Source: Nemertoderma westbladi (lineage: Eukaryota > Xenacoelomorpha > Nemertodermatida > Nemertodermatidae). Taken from it: a stretch of 28,909 bases of DNA. Below, one piece after another: positions 18,547-27,744 of the stretch. How positions within the stretch are numbered: position 1 is the stretch's first letter; the number at the start of each line of letters is the position of its first letter. The position numbers were made by a program, and so were the translations under genes. The stretch lies in NCBI GenBank assembly GCA_032718475.1, contig JAUCBJ010004116.1, positions 1-28,909 on the forward strand, read 5' to 3'. Under the pieces are notes generated by a model, which had not been told where the DNA came from, ran no database searches, and worked only from the letters and a program-made list of their open reading frames with translations.

Positions 18547-19489
18547 ATCAATTATTTTAAATAACTGAATTTCTGAATTTTAAGGGTTTACTTGGTTACT
18601 TTAACTTACTTTATTGCCGTTATTTAAGCAGTAGTCCAACTGATATTGAGACCTAATTGTTGTATGGTAGGCCTACTATTTATAAATCGTTAGATTTGAT
18701 TTATAATATATATATATACCCTTTTAATGGGTTTAGTCAATGTTTGAAATAAATGTTATTATTTCTGGGGAGTAATCACTACACAAAGCGGTGCGCTTTC
18801 AGTGAAGTGTTACTTATAGGACACTAAAACAAATAATTCTAATTTACCTAAGTTACTTAATTCTACAAATTACGTACAATTCGGGTGAGATTACAATCTC
18901 TAAATAAACACAAAATTTTACAAAAACACAAATACGAATTTTTAGGGTATTTTTACAAGAAGTCTACAAACCAGCCTAACAAAGGGTTAGAAAACCGGTT
19001 ATTACAACGGACAGGGTACTACGGTATTTGAAATAATAAGTAGTAGTAAATACACTGCGTTGTCTAGATAGGAAAATACCACCGCCTGACGACCTATAGC
19101 CGTATCGCTATAGGTTCTACGTTATGTATCACGGAGTGTTCCTACCTAGAAGTTAATAGAGCTAATCGAATGTGCCTATCAACCACTTTACAACACAAAT
19201 ATAATGTCTACAATAATTACTTCGGAAAGTACTGTACACTAAACCCTAAATTAGGTACGAGTACTTATATAACAGACAATCAGTAGTTAAATATACTTGA
19301 ACAGCTAAAAGAACCACGGCATCTGCTAGAGTGACCGATGCACAAAATCACCAGTCTTTACCTACGCCGAGCAGCCCGTGTAGTACCGGGGTTAATTTAA
19401 CTATAGCGGTATGTATAACAAACACAATTACTGTAGGAACAAACTTGGGGAATGAATGTTGCGGATAATCGCATAAACTCTGAATAATA

Positions 19490-20066
19490 AATATTACGCT
19501 ACGCGTACAAACTACTCAAACAAAATACAGACCGAACACTGACAGACTACTATCAAGCCTAAACAAACTACGGTATATGCAGACTCCGAAATGATTAGGG
19601 AGTATGCGCTCTAACCCAGTAGTGCGACTTATTCTTTAGTTGGGGGTTTACCTTACAGCGTTCGCTGCCCCTACTGCCTAACCGTACTTAATCGGACAGA
19701 TGATCTACACACGCGGCAATCCGTTCAGACCTAATAACAGCCAGACAACTATCCAGCCTACAAATTATCTAAATAAAATTATACGCTACCCGTACAGACT
19801 TACACAAACAAAGTACAGACTAAACGATGGCAGACCACTCTCAAGCCTAAATAAACCACAGGACATGCAGACTCCGAAATGATTAGGGAGTATGCGCTCT
19901 AACCCAGTAGTGCGACTTATTCTTTAGTTGGGGGATTACCTTACAGCGTTCGCTGCCCCTACTGCCTAATCGTACTTAATCGGACAGGTGATCTACACAC
20001 ACTGCAATTCGTTCAGACTTAACAGCAATCAGACAACAGCTCAGCCTACAACTTGTCTGTACAATA
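19490..20066 (+). repeat. 288-bp tandem duplication in the leader
   Basis: TGCAGACTCCGAAATGATTAGGG begins at 19578 and 19866. The following 120 bp, through TTAGTTGGGGG and the CGTACTTAATCGGACAG block, are nearly identical in both copies. The left halves of the units are more diverged. A partial third unit may follow 20066. Confidence 0.8.
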
Positions 20067-20326
20067 TGATCAGGCTTACACGCCTTCTGTTCAATACTGG
20101 CCTACAAATAAATAAAACTTGACAGAAATAAGTAAAAATCTCAATAAAAAACCAGGGCTGCAGTCCCTGATGAATTATTAAGGCCTACTGGTATATAACA
20201 ATCAAAATCGAATAATACGGCTGTAGGTACCGGTCCGGATGATCAGGCAGTCAGGCCTACTGGTTACCGGTCGACCGGTACTTTCGACTTTATTGCTTAC
20301 TGCAATAAAGAAGCTATATCCTTTAA

Positions 20327-21566
20327 TGTTCGCGCTTTCAGACCTTTGGCAGTTTAACCCACCAAATTAAGATGTCTTCTAGATATTAAATCGGTTTTTA
20401 GTCTATGACAAGTATTTGATTCACTACACTAGTCGAAACCAATCTGTGCGCGATCATTCACCCGCTGGATATTCCCGGGAGATTGGGTTCGACGGTTTAA
20501 TTTTATTGCTATGTAAGCCTAATGTATTATTCGACTGACAGTACTATATAATCTCTGACAATATTATTCACCTTCGGTAATATTAACAGTTCCTTTAGGA
20601 CGTGGCGCTTTATCTACATAAACAGAGTTATGACTTAAACTACTCACAACGATATGGCTTAATTATAATTCACATATATGGCGCATTCTTTAGGAATTGC
20701 TTCTTTAACAGACTCACTCATACACAATGCTGCACAATACTGCACACTAATCTGCCAATCTTCACTGATTTTAATCACATATAAAAGGAACACAGACTGA
20801 CTCATGTAGGGTCTATCAAATAACATTAGATTCACTTCAAACCACTTTAATATAAGTCACAATCGTTTATCTGTAACCCTTCTCTCTTACCTTCGGTATA
20901 TCAAGAATATTGGGTTTCGGGGTTATTTATCGTTATTCCAAATATAATAATTCATCAACCATATTATGAAGAACTTGACGGTAAATGGCAGTATAAAACA
21001 ACAATGAAAACACTGATTGTTATGAGTTTGCAATGTTTCAGCAGTCAGTATGTATGATCAGTTAGCAGTGATTCCATGAGTTTGATCGGTATGTCAGTAC
21101 CGGTATGTCAGTTAAAGGATATATGCCCTTTATAATTAAACCTACTAGTGTAAGACTAAAAACTGAAAACACGGAGGTGCCAAAAGCCGGTTCTTAGGCT
21201 CTAGGCAAAAACATAACACTGAACTACTGAGTTTCTGTATATACCTCCAACACAAAGACAACAAACGCTCTGATTGGTCAACCTGAACAACGAGAGAACA
21301 GAGAAACAAAGAAACGTCGACGTGGCAATATCAGCTGCTAGCCGTCGTCATGGTAGCGACACTGTTTTCAAGAGTATCGAGCTTTTACGTCACGGAATTA
21401 CGGATTATGTCCTCTAAAGTACAAATACAGAAGAAATAGCTCTTTTGTCCGCTAAAACACCAGTACAGCAAGGACACGGCCTTTTTATGCCTGGTAAACC
21501 AACTACAGAGTACTTTACGGGAAAAATAAGGAAAAATAACCGGACAATTCAGTAAAAGCTTTTACA
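20327..21566 (-). repeat. 5' LTR of the inner element
   Basis: It is 1,240 bp and nearly identical to 9910-11148. It also supplies the promoter in minus-strand sense. The sense tips are TGTAAAAGC and GCGAACA. Confidence 0.95.
21215..21277 (-). promoter_or_regulatory. Probable LTR promoter: CCAAT, TATA and initiator
   Basis: In minus-strand sense the order is ACCAAT (21273-21278), then GGTATATACAG about 30 bp on (21237-21245), then TTCAGTG about 20 bp further. CCAAT-TATA-initiator spacing is that of a Pol II core promoter. The CCAAT block is also kept in the solo LTR at 7329-7333. Confidence 0.45.
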
Positions 21567-21571
21567 GATGC
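21567..21571. repeat. Target site duplication GATGC, right of the inner element
   Basis: This is the second copy of 9905-9909. The next base, 21572, completes a codon, so the gag frame resumes in phase. Confidence 0.93.
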
Positions 21572-21572
21572 T

Positions 21573-24500
21573 ATGGATGCCAGTGAGTATATCGCTACAA
21601 ATAGTAATATTAGTGGATCTAACTACGCTAGACAATCAACCCCTAATTATAATTACAGGAATCCTAACGCTTCAAAGTTAACCTCTACAGCTTCGGCGAT
21701 GGTAACAAGATCTGACTACGACAATAATAATCAAACATCAGCTGTTTTCTGTTCATATTGCAACGGTAATCATTCATCATTACGGTGTCCAACCTACACG
21801 GATCTTGATTCAAGAAAACAACAACTGCGAAATGATGACCGATGCTTCATTTGCCTCAAACCCAGGCATACAGCGAGGGATTGCTACTCAGGTAAACAAT
21901 GTTACCAATGCCGCGGAAAACATCATGTAAGTTTATGTCGTAAAATGGAACAAAAATTCCCACTCAATAATCCAAACCATGCACGCGGTTCAAACCCACA
22001 TCAAGCCCCTCCATTTACTCCAGGTCCACATCATGTCAATGCTCCCCATCCTGGTTCTTATAGTGTGTCTAATCGGAGCCAAAGTGGTACATACAATCAA
22101 AATATAAACAAAACAAGTGAATCTAGTCACATCACTTTAAACGAGAATGCAAATGAATTTGTCCCAAAGCCGATGGCTAATTCCAAAACCCTGAACTTCA
22201 TGGTAGAAGGACGACCCCCTACATTATTGCAGTTTGCAACCGGTACTATTTCAAATGATATTACTTGTAAGAAGACCAATGTGAGAATTCTTTTTGATAT
22301 TGGAGCCACATCATGTTTTATTACAAATCAAAAGCGAGAATTACTCGAGTTGCCAACATTATGGCGTGATTCATTAACACTTGATGTATTTATGGACAAA
22401 AGGATAGAAGAAAGGGATGTGGTTAAATTTGTTTTAGAATGTAAATCGGGAATTAATATTGATATTACAGCATACTCTGTGCCATATATAAGTGAGAAGA
22501 AACAAGAACGCGCCTGCGTTACTGTAAATAAATATAATTTTCCTCATTTAGAAGGTCTTCCTCTAGCAGATACGGAAACGCATTGTACGGATACGAAGAT
22601 TGACATTCTCATTGGCGCAAATTACTATTGGAAAATTGTTACCGGAGAGAAAATACAGAGCGAATCTGGTGAAGGTCCAGTGGCAATCAAAAGCCACCTA
22701 GGTTGGTTATTGTCAGGTCCATTATGTAACGAAACATATTCTAATGTAATTAACATCATGATGTGCTCTATTTCCAGAGAACCCATAGATATGCGGTCTA
22801 AATCAACAGAAATTCTAGCTATTCAAGGATCACTAAATGTAGATGACACCCAGAAAAAATATCAAGACTCAACAGATGATGGAAACCTGATGCAGTTACT
22901 CAAACAGTTCTGGGAAGTGGAATCTTTAGGAATCGCAAGTGCATCTGAGTCAGAGGCGTGGATATACGACAAATTCAAACAACTGGTGAAATTTCAAGAT
23001 GAAAGGTATGTTGTATGTTTACCATGGAAAGAAATTATAAAACCAAAATTAACTGATGACAAGAATATTGCGTTGAAGCAGCTTATTTCACTAATGCATC
23101 GTTTACGAAAGGAATATTTACTTCTAAATAAATACAATTCAATAATTAATGAACAATTTGAACGCGGCATTATTGAAAGGGTTCCTGATCTAGAGACAAC
23201 AGAAAATGCAATTCATTACATTCCTCATCATTGTGTGGTCAAATTAGACAAGTCTACAACCAAAGTTCGTATTGTATTTAATGGCAGCTGCTCTTCTAAG
23301 AAAGGAGTAAGTTTAAATAACTGTTTATATACTGGGCCCTTTCTAGGTGCCAGTTTATTTCAAATTCTCATTCGTCTACGGTCATATAAAGTGGCGTTAC
23401 TGGGAGATATCGAAAAGGCCTTTCACATGGTAGGTTTAGAAAACCAAGATCGGGATGCAGTGAGGTTCCTATGGTGGGAGAATCCATTCGACGAAAATAG
23501 CAAGATTGTCACTTACAGGTATACTCGGGTATGTTTTGGTTTAGTTTGCAGTCTATTTCTTCTTCAAGGTACTTTAAAGTTTCATGCTAGCAATTATATG
23601 TCACAGGAGCCAGAACTAATTGATCTCATTACGGATAGTCTCTACGTCGACGACTTAAACGGTGGCTCACATGATGTTGTTTCTACCTTTGATATATACA
23701 AACGAGTTAAGACGATATTTCGGGAAGGAGGATTTATTATGAGGAAATGGAAAAGCAACTCAAGTGAACTAAACAAAATGATTGAGGATGAAGAAAACAA
23801 GGAAAATAAGGATCTAGACAAGAAAGAACAAAAGGTGGTAAGTGATTCTATGGTGGAAGAAGATTTATCTACTTACGCGGACATAATTCTTAGTCCCACA
23901 GCTGATAATAATTCAAATTCTAAAGTTCTCGGTATTGGCTGGAATTCACAGAAAGATACATTATTTATTGATTTATCAAAGGTTATCGGCAAGGATAATT
24001 CAAAGATCAATCGGAAGACAATCCTAAAATTAACAGCAAGCATTTACGATCCTTTAGGTTTTATTTCCCCAGTTGTTATTATACCAAAAATATTATTTCA
24101 GAAACTAACTGTAGGTGCTTTCAGCTGGGACCAACAAATACAAGGTGAACATCTGGACACATGGAACAGCTGGGTATCTGACCTAGAGAATTTAACTAAT
24201 TTTGAAATACCTAGATTTTATTTGACCTCAGGTGATTTCAATTGGACCGATTCTAGATTGGAATTACACGGATTCTCAGATGCATCGAAATATGCATATG
24301 CAGCTGTTGTATACATCAAAGTCGTAAATAGACATGGAAAGGTAACTGTTCAGGTGAAAGAAATTCCACGTCTGGAGCTTTTAGGTACGTTAATTCTTGC
24401 AAGACTTATTTCGAATGTAGCAGATGCTTTATATAAGTATAACGTAACTAGTATTTTGTGTTGGACAGATTCTACAGCAGTTCTATATTGGATTACATCT

Positions 24501-26333
24501 GTAAAACGTCAATATAAACAATATGTTGAATTTAGAGTACAGGAAATTCGCGGACTAACACCACCAGAGACATGGCTTTACGTTCCTACATCGTTGAATC
24601 CCGCCGATGCGCCATCTCGAGGCGTTAATGCGAACTATGTTATGAGTAAAGAATGGATATACGGCCCTAAATGGTTGAACGCAGGAAATGCAGAATGGCC
24701 GCAACAACCAAACATCATCCAATCCAATGAAGATAAAACAATAGATGCTAAGATTATCAGATCTGAAATGGTTTGTTACACAACGGTTAACAACATCGTA
24801 TTTGAGAATGTTTCTCGGATCATCAAATGTGAGTCATTCAGTAAGTTAAATCGATTATTACATGTGACGTCATATGTAAATAGATTTATTTACAACTTGA
24901 AATGCAAGGTGTCAAAATCGAACAAATATTTAACAGGTCAGTTGACAGTCCCAGAAATTGAAAAGGCTCGTGATATGTGGATAATTGCAGTTCAGGGAGA
25001 AACATTCAATGCCGAGAAAATAAAGCAATTAAAATATCAACTGAATATAATACAGTTTCAGGGTATCTGGGTTTGTAAAGGAAGATTAGACAACGCAATG
25101 ATATCGGAAACAGCCAAAAGACCAGCTGTTCTACCAAAGGTCCACCATTTAACCAGTCTCATTATCCAAAAATGTCATGAAATTGTGTTACACCAGGGTC
25201 TTGCTTCGACCTTAGCCCAAATTCGAGAGAAATATTGGATCCTTCAGAGCAGACAAGCCATAAAAAAATGTCTAGCGAAATGTGGGGTTTGCATACGTCA
25301 CCAAGGTAAACCATATTGTCCCCCAGAATCCCCACCGTTACCAACATTTCGGGTACAGGAATCGTTGCCATTCAATACAGTTGGATGTGATTTTGCAGGA
25401 CCATTTCTTATTAAACCAATATACGGAGGCATTATAGCAGACGGAGATCTTTCAAAGTCATATTTGTGCATTTTTACTTGTGCCGTCACAAGGGCGGTGC
25501 ATTTAGAGGTAGTCACTGATTTAACAACTTCTTCATTTATTGAATGTTTTTCCAGATTCATTGGTCGGAGAGGAAAGCCAACATTGATAGTAAGCGACAA
25601 TGCTAAAACTTTCAAAGCAGCTTCAAAAAATCTTTACATAATTAATCAACGATTTCTTAAATCTAAACAGGTACAAGACTTCTTTGTAAACCAAGGCATA
25701 GTGTGGCAGTTCAATCTGGAAAAATCACCTTGGTGGGGAGGATTCTTCGAAAGAATGATACAAACGGTGAAACGATGTTTGGTGAAGGTTATTGGACAAG
25801 CGATATTGACACTCATGGAACTCATAACGGTATTTATTGGAATCGAAGCGGCTATTAACTCAAGACCATTAACTTATTGCTCTAATTTTCCAGGTGACAT
25901 GGACATTGAACCTTTAACCCCCTCTCATTTCTTAGTAGGGAAACGCCTTACAGCTATGCCAAATCTCGGTGTGAGGCTTGTTACTGAATATACCTCTTCA
26001 ACAGACGTTCGACAGCGATGGCGACTACAGGAAATCCTACTCAACCATTGTTGGAGACGGTGGCGGACGGAATATCTACTAAATCTAAGACAGCAACATT
26101 ACGGGACAGCGAGGACTCAGAAAAGAGTCATTCAAGTTGGGGAATCGGTGATCGTTCGAGACGCTGGTCTACACCGCTCTATGTGGAAGTTGGGTCTCGT
26201 AGAGTCGTTGTTCCAAGGGAGAGATGGACATGTACGTGGAGCAGTCGTTAAGGTCTGGGATCGCAAATCTGGCAAATCACAAACTCTAAAGCGACCTGTT
26301 CAAGAATTGTTTCCCTTGGAAATTGGTGATTGA
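21573..26333 (+). CDS. BEL gag-pol, main part: knuckles, protease, RT, RNase H, integrase
   Basis: This is 1,586 codons, the rest of the polyprotein that begins at 9005. The ATG at 21573 is internal to the original frame. Three zinc knuckles lie at 60-72, 91-104 and 110-122. The protease has DIGATSCFI at 242-250, ILIGA at 345 and GWLLSGP at 377-383. RT has VRIVFNGSC at 565, catalytic LLGDIEKAF near 612 and YVDD at 691-694. SIYDPLGFISP lies at 823-833. RNase H has FSDASK (Asp903), RLELLG (Glu935), CWTDS (Asp966) and NPADAPSRG (Asp1012). Integrase has a zinc site with H1202, H1207, C1237 and C1240, and a core with Asp1273, Asp1342 and Glu1393. DUF5641 fills about 1475-1582. There are no stops or shifts. 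The protease motif has Ile where Ser or Thr is usual, so protease activity is uncertain. All other catalytic residues are present. Confidence 0.96.
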   Translation: MDASEYIATNSNISGSNYARQSTPNYNYRNPNASKLTSTASAMVTRSDYDNNNQTSAVFCSYCNGNHSSLRCPTYTDLDSRKQQLRNDDRCFICLKPRHTARDCYSGKQCYQCRGKHHVSLCRKMEQKFPLNNPNHARGSNPHQAPPFTPGPHHVNAPHPGSYSVSNRSQSGTYNQNINKTSESSHITLNENANEFVPKPMANSKTLNFMVEGRPPTLLQFATGTISNDITCKKTNVRILFDIGATSCFITNQKRELLELPTLWRDSLTLDVFMDKRIEERDVVKFVLECKSGINIDITAYSVPYISEKKQERACVTVNKYNFPHLEGLPLADTETHCTDTKIDILIGANYYWKIVTGEKIQSESGEGPVAIKSHLGWLLSGPLCNETYSNVINIMMCSISREPIDMRSKSTEILAIQGSLNVDDTQKKYQDSTDDGNLMQLLKQFWEVESLGIASASESEAWIYDKFKQLVKFQDERYVVCLPWKEIIKPKLTDDKNIALKQLISLMHRLRKEYLLLNKYNSIINEQFERGIIERVPDLETTENAIHYIPHHCVVKLDKSTTKVRIVFNGSCSSKKGVSLNNCLYTGPFLGASLFQILIRLRSYKVALLGDIEKAFHMVGLENQDRDAVRFLWWENPFDENSKIVTYRYTRVCFGLVCSLFLLQGTLKFHASNYMSQEPELIDLITDSLYVDDLNGGSHDVVSTFDIYKRVKTIFREGGFIMRKWKSNSSELNKMIEDEENKENKDLDKKEQKVVSDSMVEEDLSTYADIILSPTADNNSNSKVLGIGWNSQKDTLFIDLSKVIGKDNSKINRKTILKLTASIYDPLGFISPVVIIPKILFQKLTVGAFSWDQQIQGEHLDTWNSWVSDLENLTNFEIPRFYLTSGDFNWTDSRLELHGFSDASKYAYAAVVYIKVVNRHGKVTVQVKEIPRLELLGTLILARLISNVADALYKYNVTSILCWTDSTAVLYWITSVKRQYKQYVEFRVQEIRGLTPPETWLYVPTSLNPADAPSRGVNANYVMSKEWIYGPKWLNAGNAEWPQQPNIIQSNEDKTIDAKIIRSEMVCYTTVNNIVFENVSRIIKCESFSKLNRLLHVTSYVNRFIYNLKCKVSKSNKYLTGQLTVPEIEKARDMWIIAVQGETFNAEKIKQLKYQLNIIQFQGIWVCKGRLDNAMISETAKRPAVLPKVHHLTSLIIQKCHEIVLHQGLASTLAQIREKYWILQSRQAIKKCLAKCGVCIRHQGKPYCPPESPPLPTFRVQESLPFNTVGCDFAGPFLIKPIYGGIIADGDLSKSYLCIFTCAVTRAVHLEVVTDLTTSSFIECFSRFIGRRGKPTLIVSDNAKTFKAASKNLYIINQRFLKSKQVQDFFVNQGIVWQFNLEKSPWWGGFFERMIQTVKRCLVKVIGQAILTLMELITVFIGIEAAINSRPLTYCSNFPGDMDIEPLTPSHFLVGKRLTAMPNLGVRLVTEYTSSTDVRQRWRLQEILLNHCWRRWRTEYLLNLRQQHYGTARTQKRVIQVGESVIVRDAGLHRSMWKLGLVESLFQGRDGHVRGAVVKVWDRKSGKSQTLKRPVQELFPLEIGD

Positions 26334-26456
26334 AATACATAGCAATTATATAAATAAAACGGTGGCGGTTAATTTATTATCTGTTTGGTTACAATATTTA
26401 TTTAAATTATTTATAGTCGTTTTACATGTAGATATTTGCGTCGTTCAACGGGGGAG
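26334..26456 (+). other. 3' untranslated part of the outer BEL element with polypurine tract
   Basis: The 120 bp between the pol stop and the 3' LTR end in AACGGGGGAG. GGGGGAG at 26450-26456, touching the LTR, is the expected primer for plus-strand DNA synthesis. Confidence 0.7.
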
Positions 26457-26897
26457 TGTGGTAATTATATTATACAGTTGAACTCGCCAATATTGAGTCT
26501 ATGACAAAGTTTGTCTATAATTGTACAGTAGATTGATATTTAGTTCGATTATTCATTACCTACATTGGGTTAATTAGCACTAGCATACGCGTCTGTTAAT
26601 TAGTCAAGATATACAGTACTTACAGTAAATAGTATGTGCCGAATAAAGAGTCAACTACTAACAGTACAGTAGTTAGTACAGTATGTGCAGTATAAGGGGT
26701 CAACCAGAACTAATTACTAAATGGCATTTTAATTATAAGGATTTTGGATCTCCGGCTCATTCGTTCAATTAAATTCATATACTAATTGTTACGGTAAATT
26801 CATACTTTATAATTTCGGTGTAATCGTGACGTTACTTGTATTAAATATTCTGTACGATAAAGTCATTAAATATTTTCATCTCTCTAAAATAACCAAA
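26457..26897 (+). repeat. 3' LTR of the outer BEL element
   Basis: It is identical by eye to 8330-8770 over 441 bp. Its AATAAA, at 26642-26647, would end the element transcript. Confidence 0.92.
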
Positions 26898-26902
26898 GGC
26901 TA
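26898..26902. repeat. Target site duplication GGCTA, right of the outer BEL element
   Basis: This is the second copy of 8325-8329. Flanking bases also agree partly (AAAGGCTATG on both sides), so the exact boundary could shift by a few bases. Confidence 0.75.
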
Positions 26903-27207
26903 TGCAATATAGCCGAAATATCATCTGTAGAATAAAAACATAACTTTTCTTAAATACAAACAGTAGCATTTATTTCATTTGTCTTCATAATTACTAAATT
27001 TACAAATGCTGGGCGGTGCATATTATTCATATGTTATAAATCACTAAATAAATATATAAATAAACATACATCCATCGTGTTTTTGGGGGCCTCAGCTTTA
27101 GACAAAAACTACCCAGTCTAAAGACAGGATAGTTATTATCCGCATCGCTTTATACAGTATGCAATTATAGGCTGCTTGTAAACTAATCTAAGATCACATA
27201 CATTTAG
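26903..27207. other. AT-rich stretch, no gene; carries one copy of the 35-bp repeat
   Basis: The sequence is noncoding in all frames. It includes AATAAA-like and ATAAATA runs near 27040. The 35-bp repeat lies at 27094-27128. If the exon at 27208 is real, the end of this stretch would be intron, with a CTAAT-like branch site near 27183. Confidence 0.4.
27094..27128 (-). repeat. 35-bp repeat, inverted relative to 6331-6365 (right copy)
   Basis: It runs from AGCTTTAGACAAAAACTACC to CTAAAGACAGG. Its reverse complement matches 6331-6365 at 33 of 35 bases. Confidence 0.6.
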
Positions 27208-27383
27208 GGCACCTAAAACTGAGGCCGACCTACAAAGGCTCAACTTCCTCGAGAAACGAGTACCTTTTTTGGAAGACATGTTGCTCCAAAGGTGTCGGGT
27301 AACCCAGGGTAACGTGGTAAACATGCAGGACTTCCGAGATATTCATCGGAGAATAAAAACGTGTGAAATGGAGAGAAACACAG
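27208..27383 (+). CDS. Candidate host-gene exon (176 bp), product unknown
   Basis: The plus-strand frame is open here. It is preceded by a T-rich CATTTAG acceptor-like site and followed by ACAG/GTAAAC, a good donor-like site. The 58 codons encode a charged helical peptide with Leu heptad-like spacing (RLNFLEKRVPFLEDMLLQRC, then CRVTQGNVVNMQDFRDIHRR). That is more protein-like than nearby chance frames. One spare base at each end makes it 3n+2 long. I recognise no family. A transposon-derived peptide or chance frame is the main alternative. The minus-strand frame over the same span looks like its shadow. Confidence 0.35.
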
Positions 27384-27744
27384 GTAAACAGTGTATTTAG
27401 TAACACCTACAGGGTGGTCAAAAAAACCTGTAAAGCGCTATAAAAACTTTAATATTTTTCAAAACACATCGAAATTTTGCATTGAAATTATAATTTATTT
27501 CACTAATTTAACTAATTAACTTCACTAATTATCAATCTATAGAGCATTTCACTAAATGTCTGCCTGTTCAAGGTTTCTTAAGAACGGCTGGACCGATTGC
27601 CACAATTTTCTGGTTGAGTCTCCAAGGGGCCCCAAGTGATAAAATAAGTTCATTGTATATTCTCAGTTGCCATGGCAGCGTGTTGCTATGACTCAGGGTT
27701 GATAGAAAACCCACACGAATATCAGGTTTTCAACTGAAAACCAG
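27384..27744. other. Noncoding stretch with a Tc1/mariner-like tip
   Basis: TACAGGGTGGTCAAAAAA at 27408 looks like the terminal inverted repeat of Tc1/mariner-type elements, starting at a TA. The rest, to about 27744, is AT-rich and would be the 3' noncoding end of the transposase element on the minus strand. Confidence 0.45.

Larger units (their letters stand above)
18174..20326 (-). other. Leader of the inner element (2.15 kb), repeat-rich, no gene
   Basis: It lies between the 5' LTR and the gag ATG and is unusually long for a BEL leader. It holds the ACCGGT palindrome array (18261-18546), a TA run near 18706-18718 and a 288-bp tandem duplication (about 19490-20066). More ACCGGT palindromes occur near 20230-20280. 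No primer site of the TGG type follows the LTR at 20326; the sequence there, in sense, begins TTAAAGGATATAGC. Confidence 0.6.
9910..21566 (-). mobile_element. Non-autonomous BEL-type LTR retrotransposon nested in the outer BEL gag
   Basis: LTRs of 1,239 and 1,240 bp differ at only three places seen by eye (two substitutions, one 1-bp indel). They are flanked by GATGC on both sides. Coding direction, the purine-rich GGGAGCGG next to the LTR at 11149, the CCAAT/TATA order and the AATAAA all put the sense strand on minus. In sense order it has the 5' LTR (21566-20327), a 2.15-kb leader, gag, knuckles and protease, a fused remnant of RNase H and integrase, about 3 kb of mostly noncoding 3' sequence, and the 3' LTR (11148-9910). 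It has no reverse transcriptase and no integrase core, so replication would depend on a helper. Confidence 0.92.
8330..26897 (+). mobile_element. BEL/Pao LTR retrotransposon, split by a second LTR element
   Basis: Identical 441-bp LTRs (8330-8770 and 26457-26897) enclose a tRNA-Tyr-type primer site, a short leader, one gag-pol frame and a GGGGGAG polypurine tract. GGCTA is duplicated outside. The domain order gag, zinc knuckles, protease, reverse transcriptase, RNase H, integrase, DUF5641 is that of BEL/Pao elements. The frame is broken at 9909 by the insertion 9910-21566. Without it, and with one GATGC copy removed, the element would be about 6.9 kb, a usual BEL length. Identical LTRs indicate a recent insertion. 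Confidence 0.93.

Noticed and set aside
9910-21566. Inner element read as plus-strand, with 9910-11148 as the 5' LTR.
   Set aside because: The gag/protease frames, the purine tract at 11149 and the CCAAT-TATA order all lie on the minus strand.
25298-25615. Minus-strand frames within the outer integrase region.
   Set aside because: They are shadows of an intact pol frame with all integrase residues.
26018-26251. A 77-codon plus-strand frame in a second phase near the end of pol.
   Set aside because: It overlaps the DUF5641 part of the main frame and shows no independent motif.
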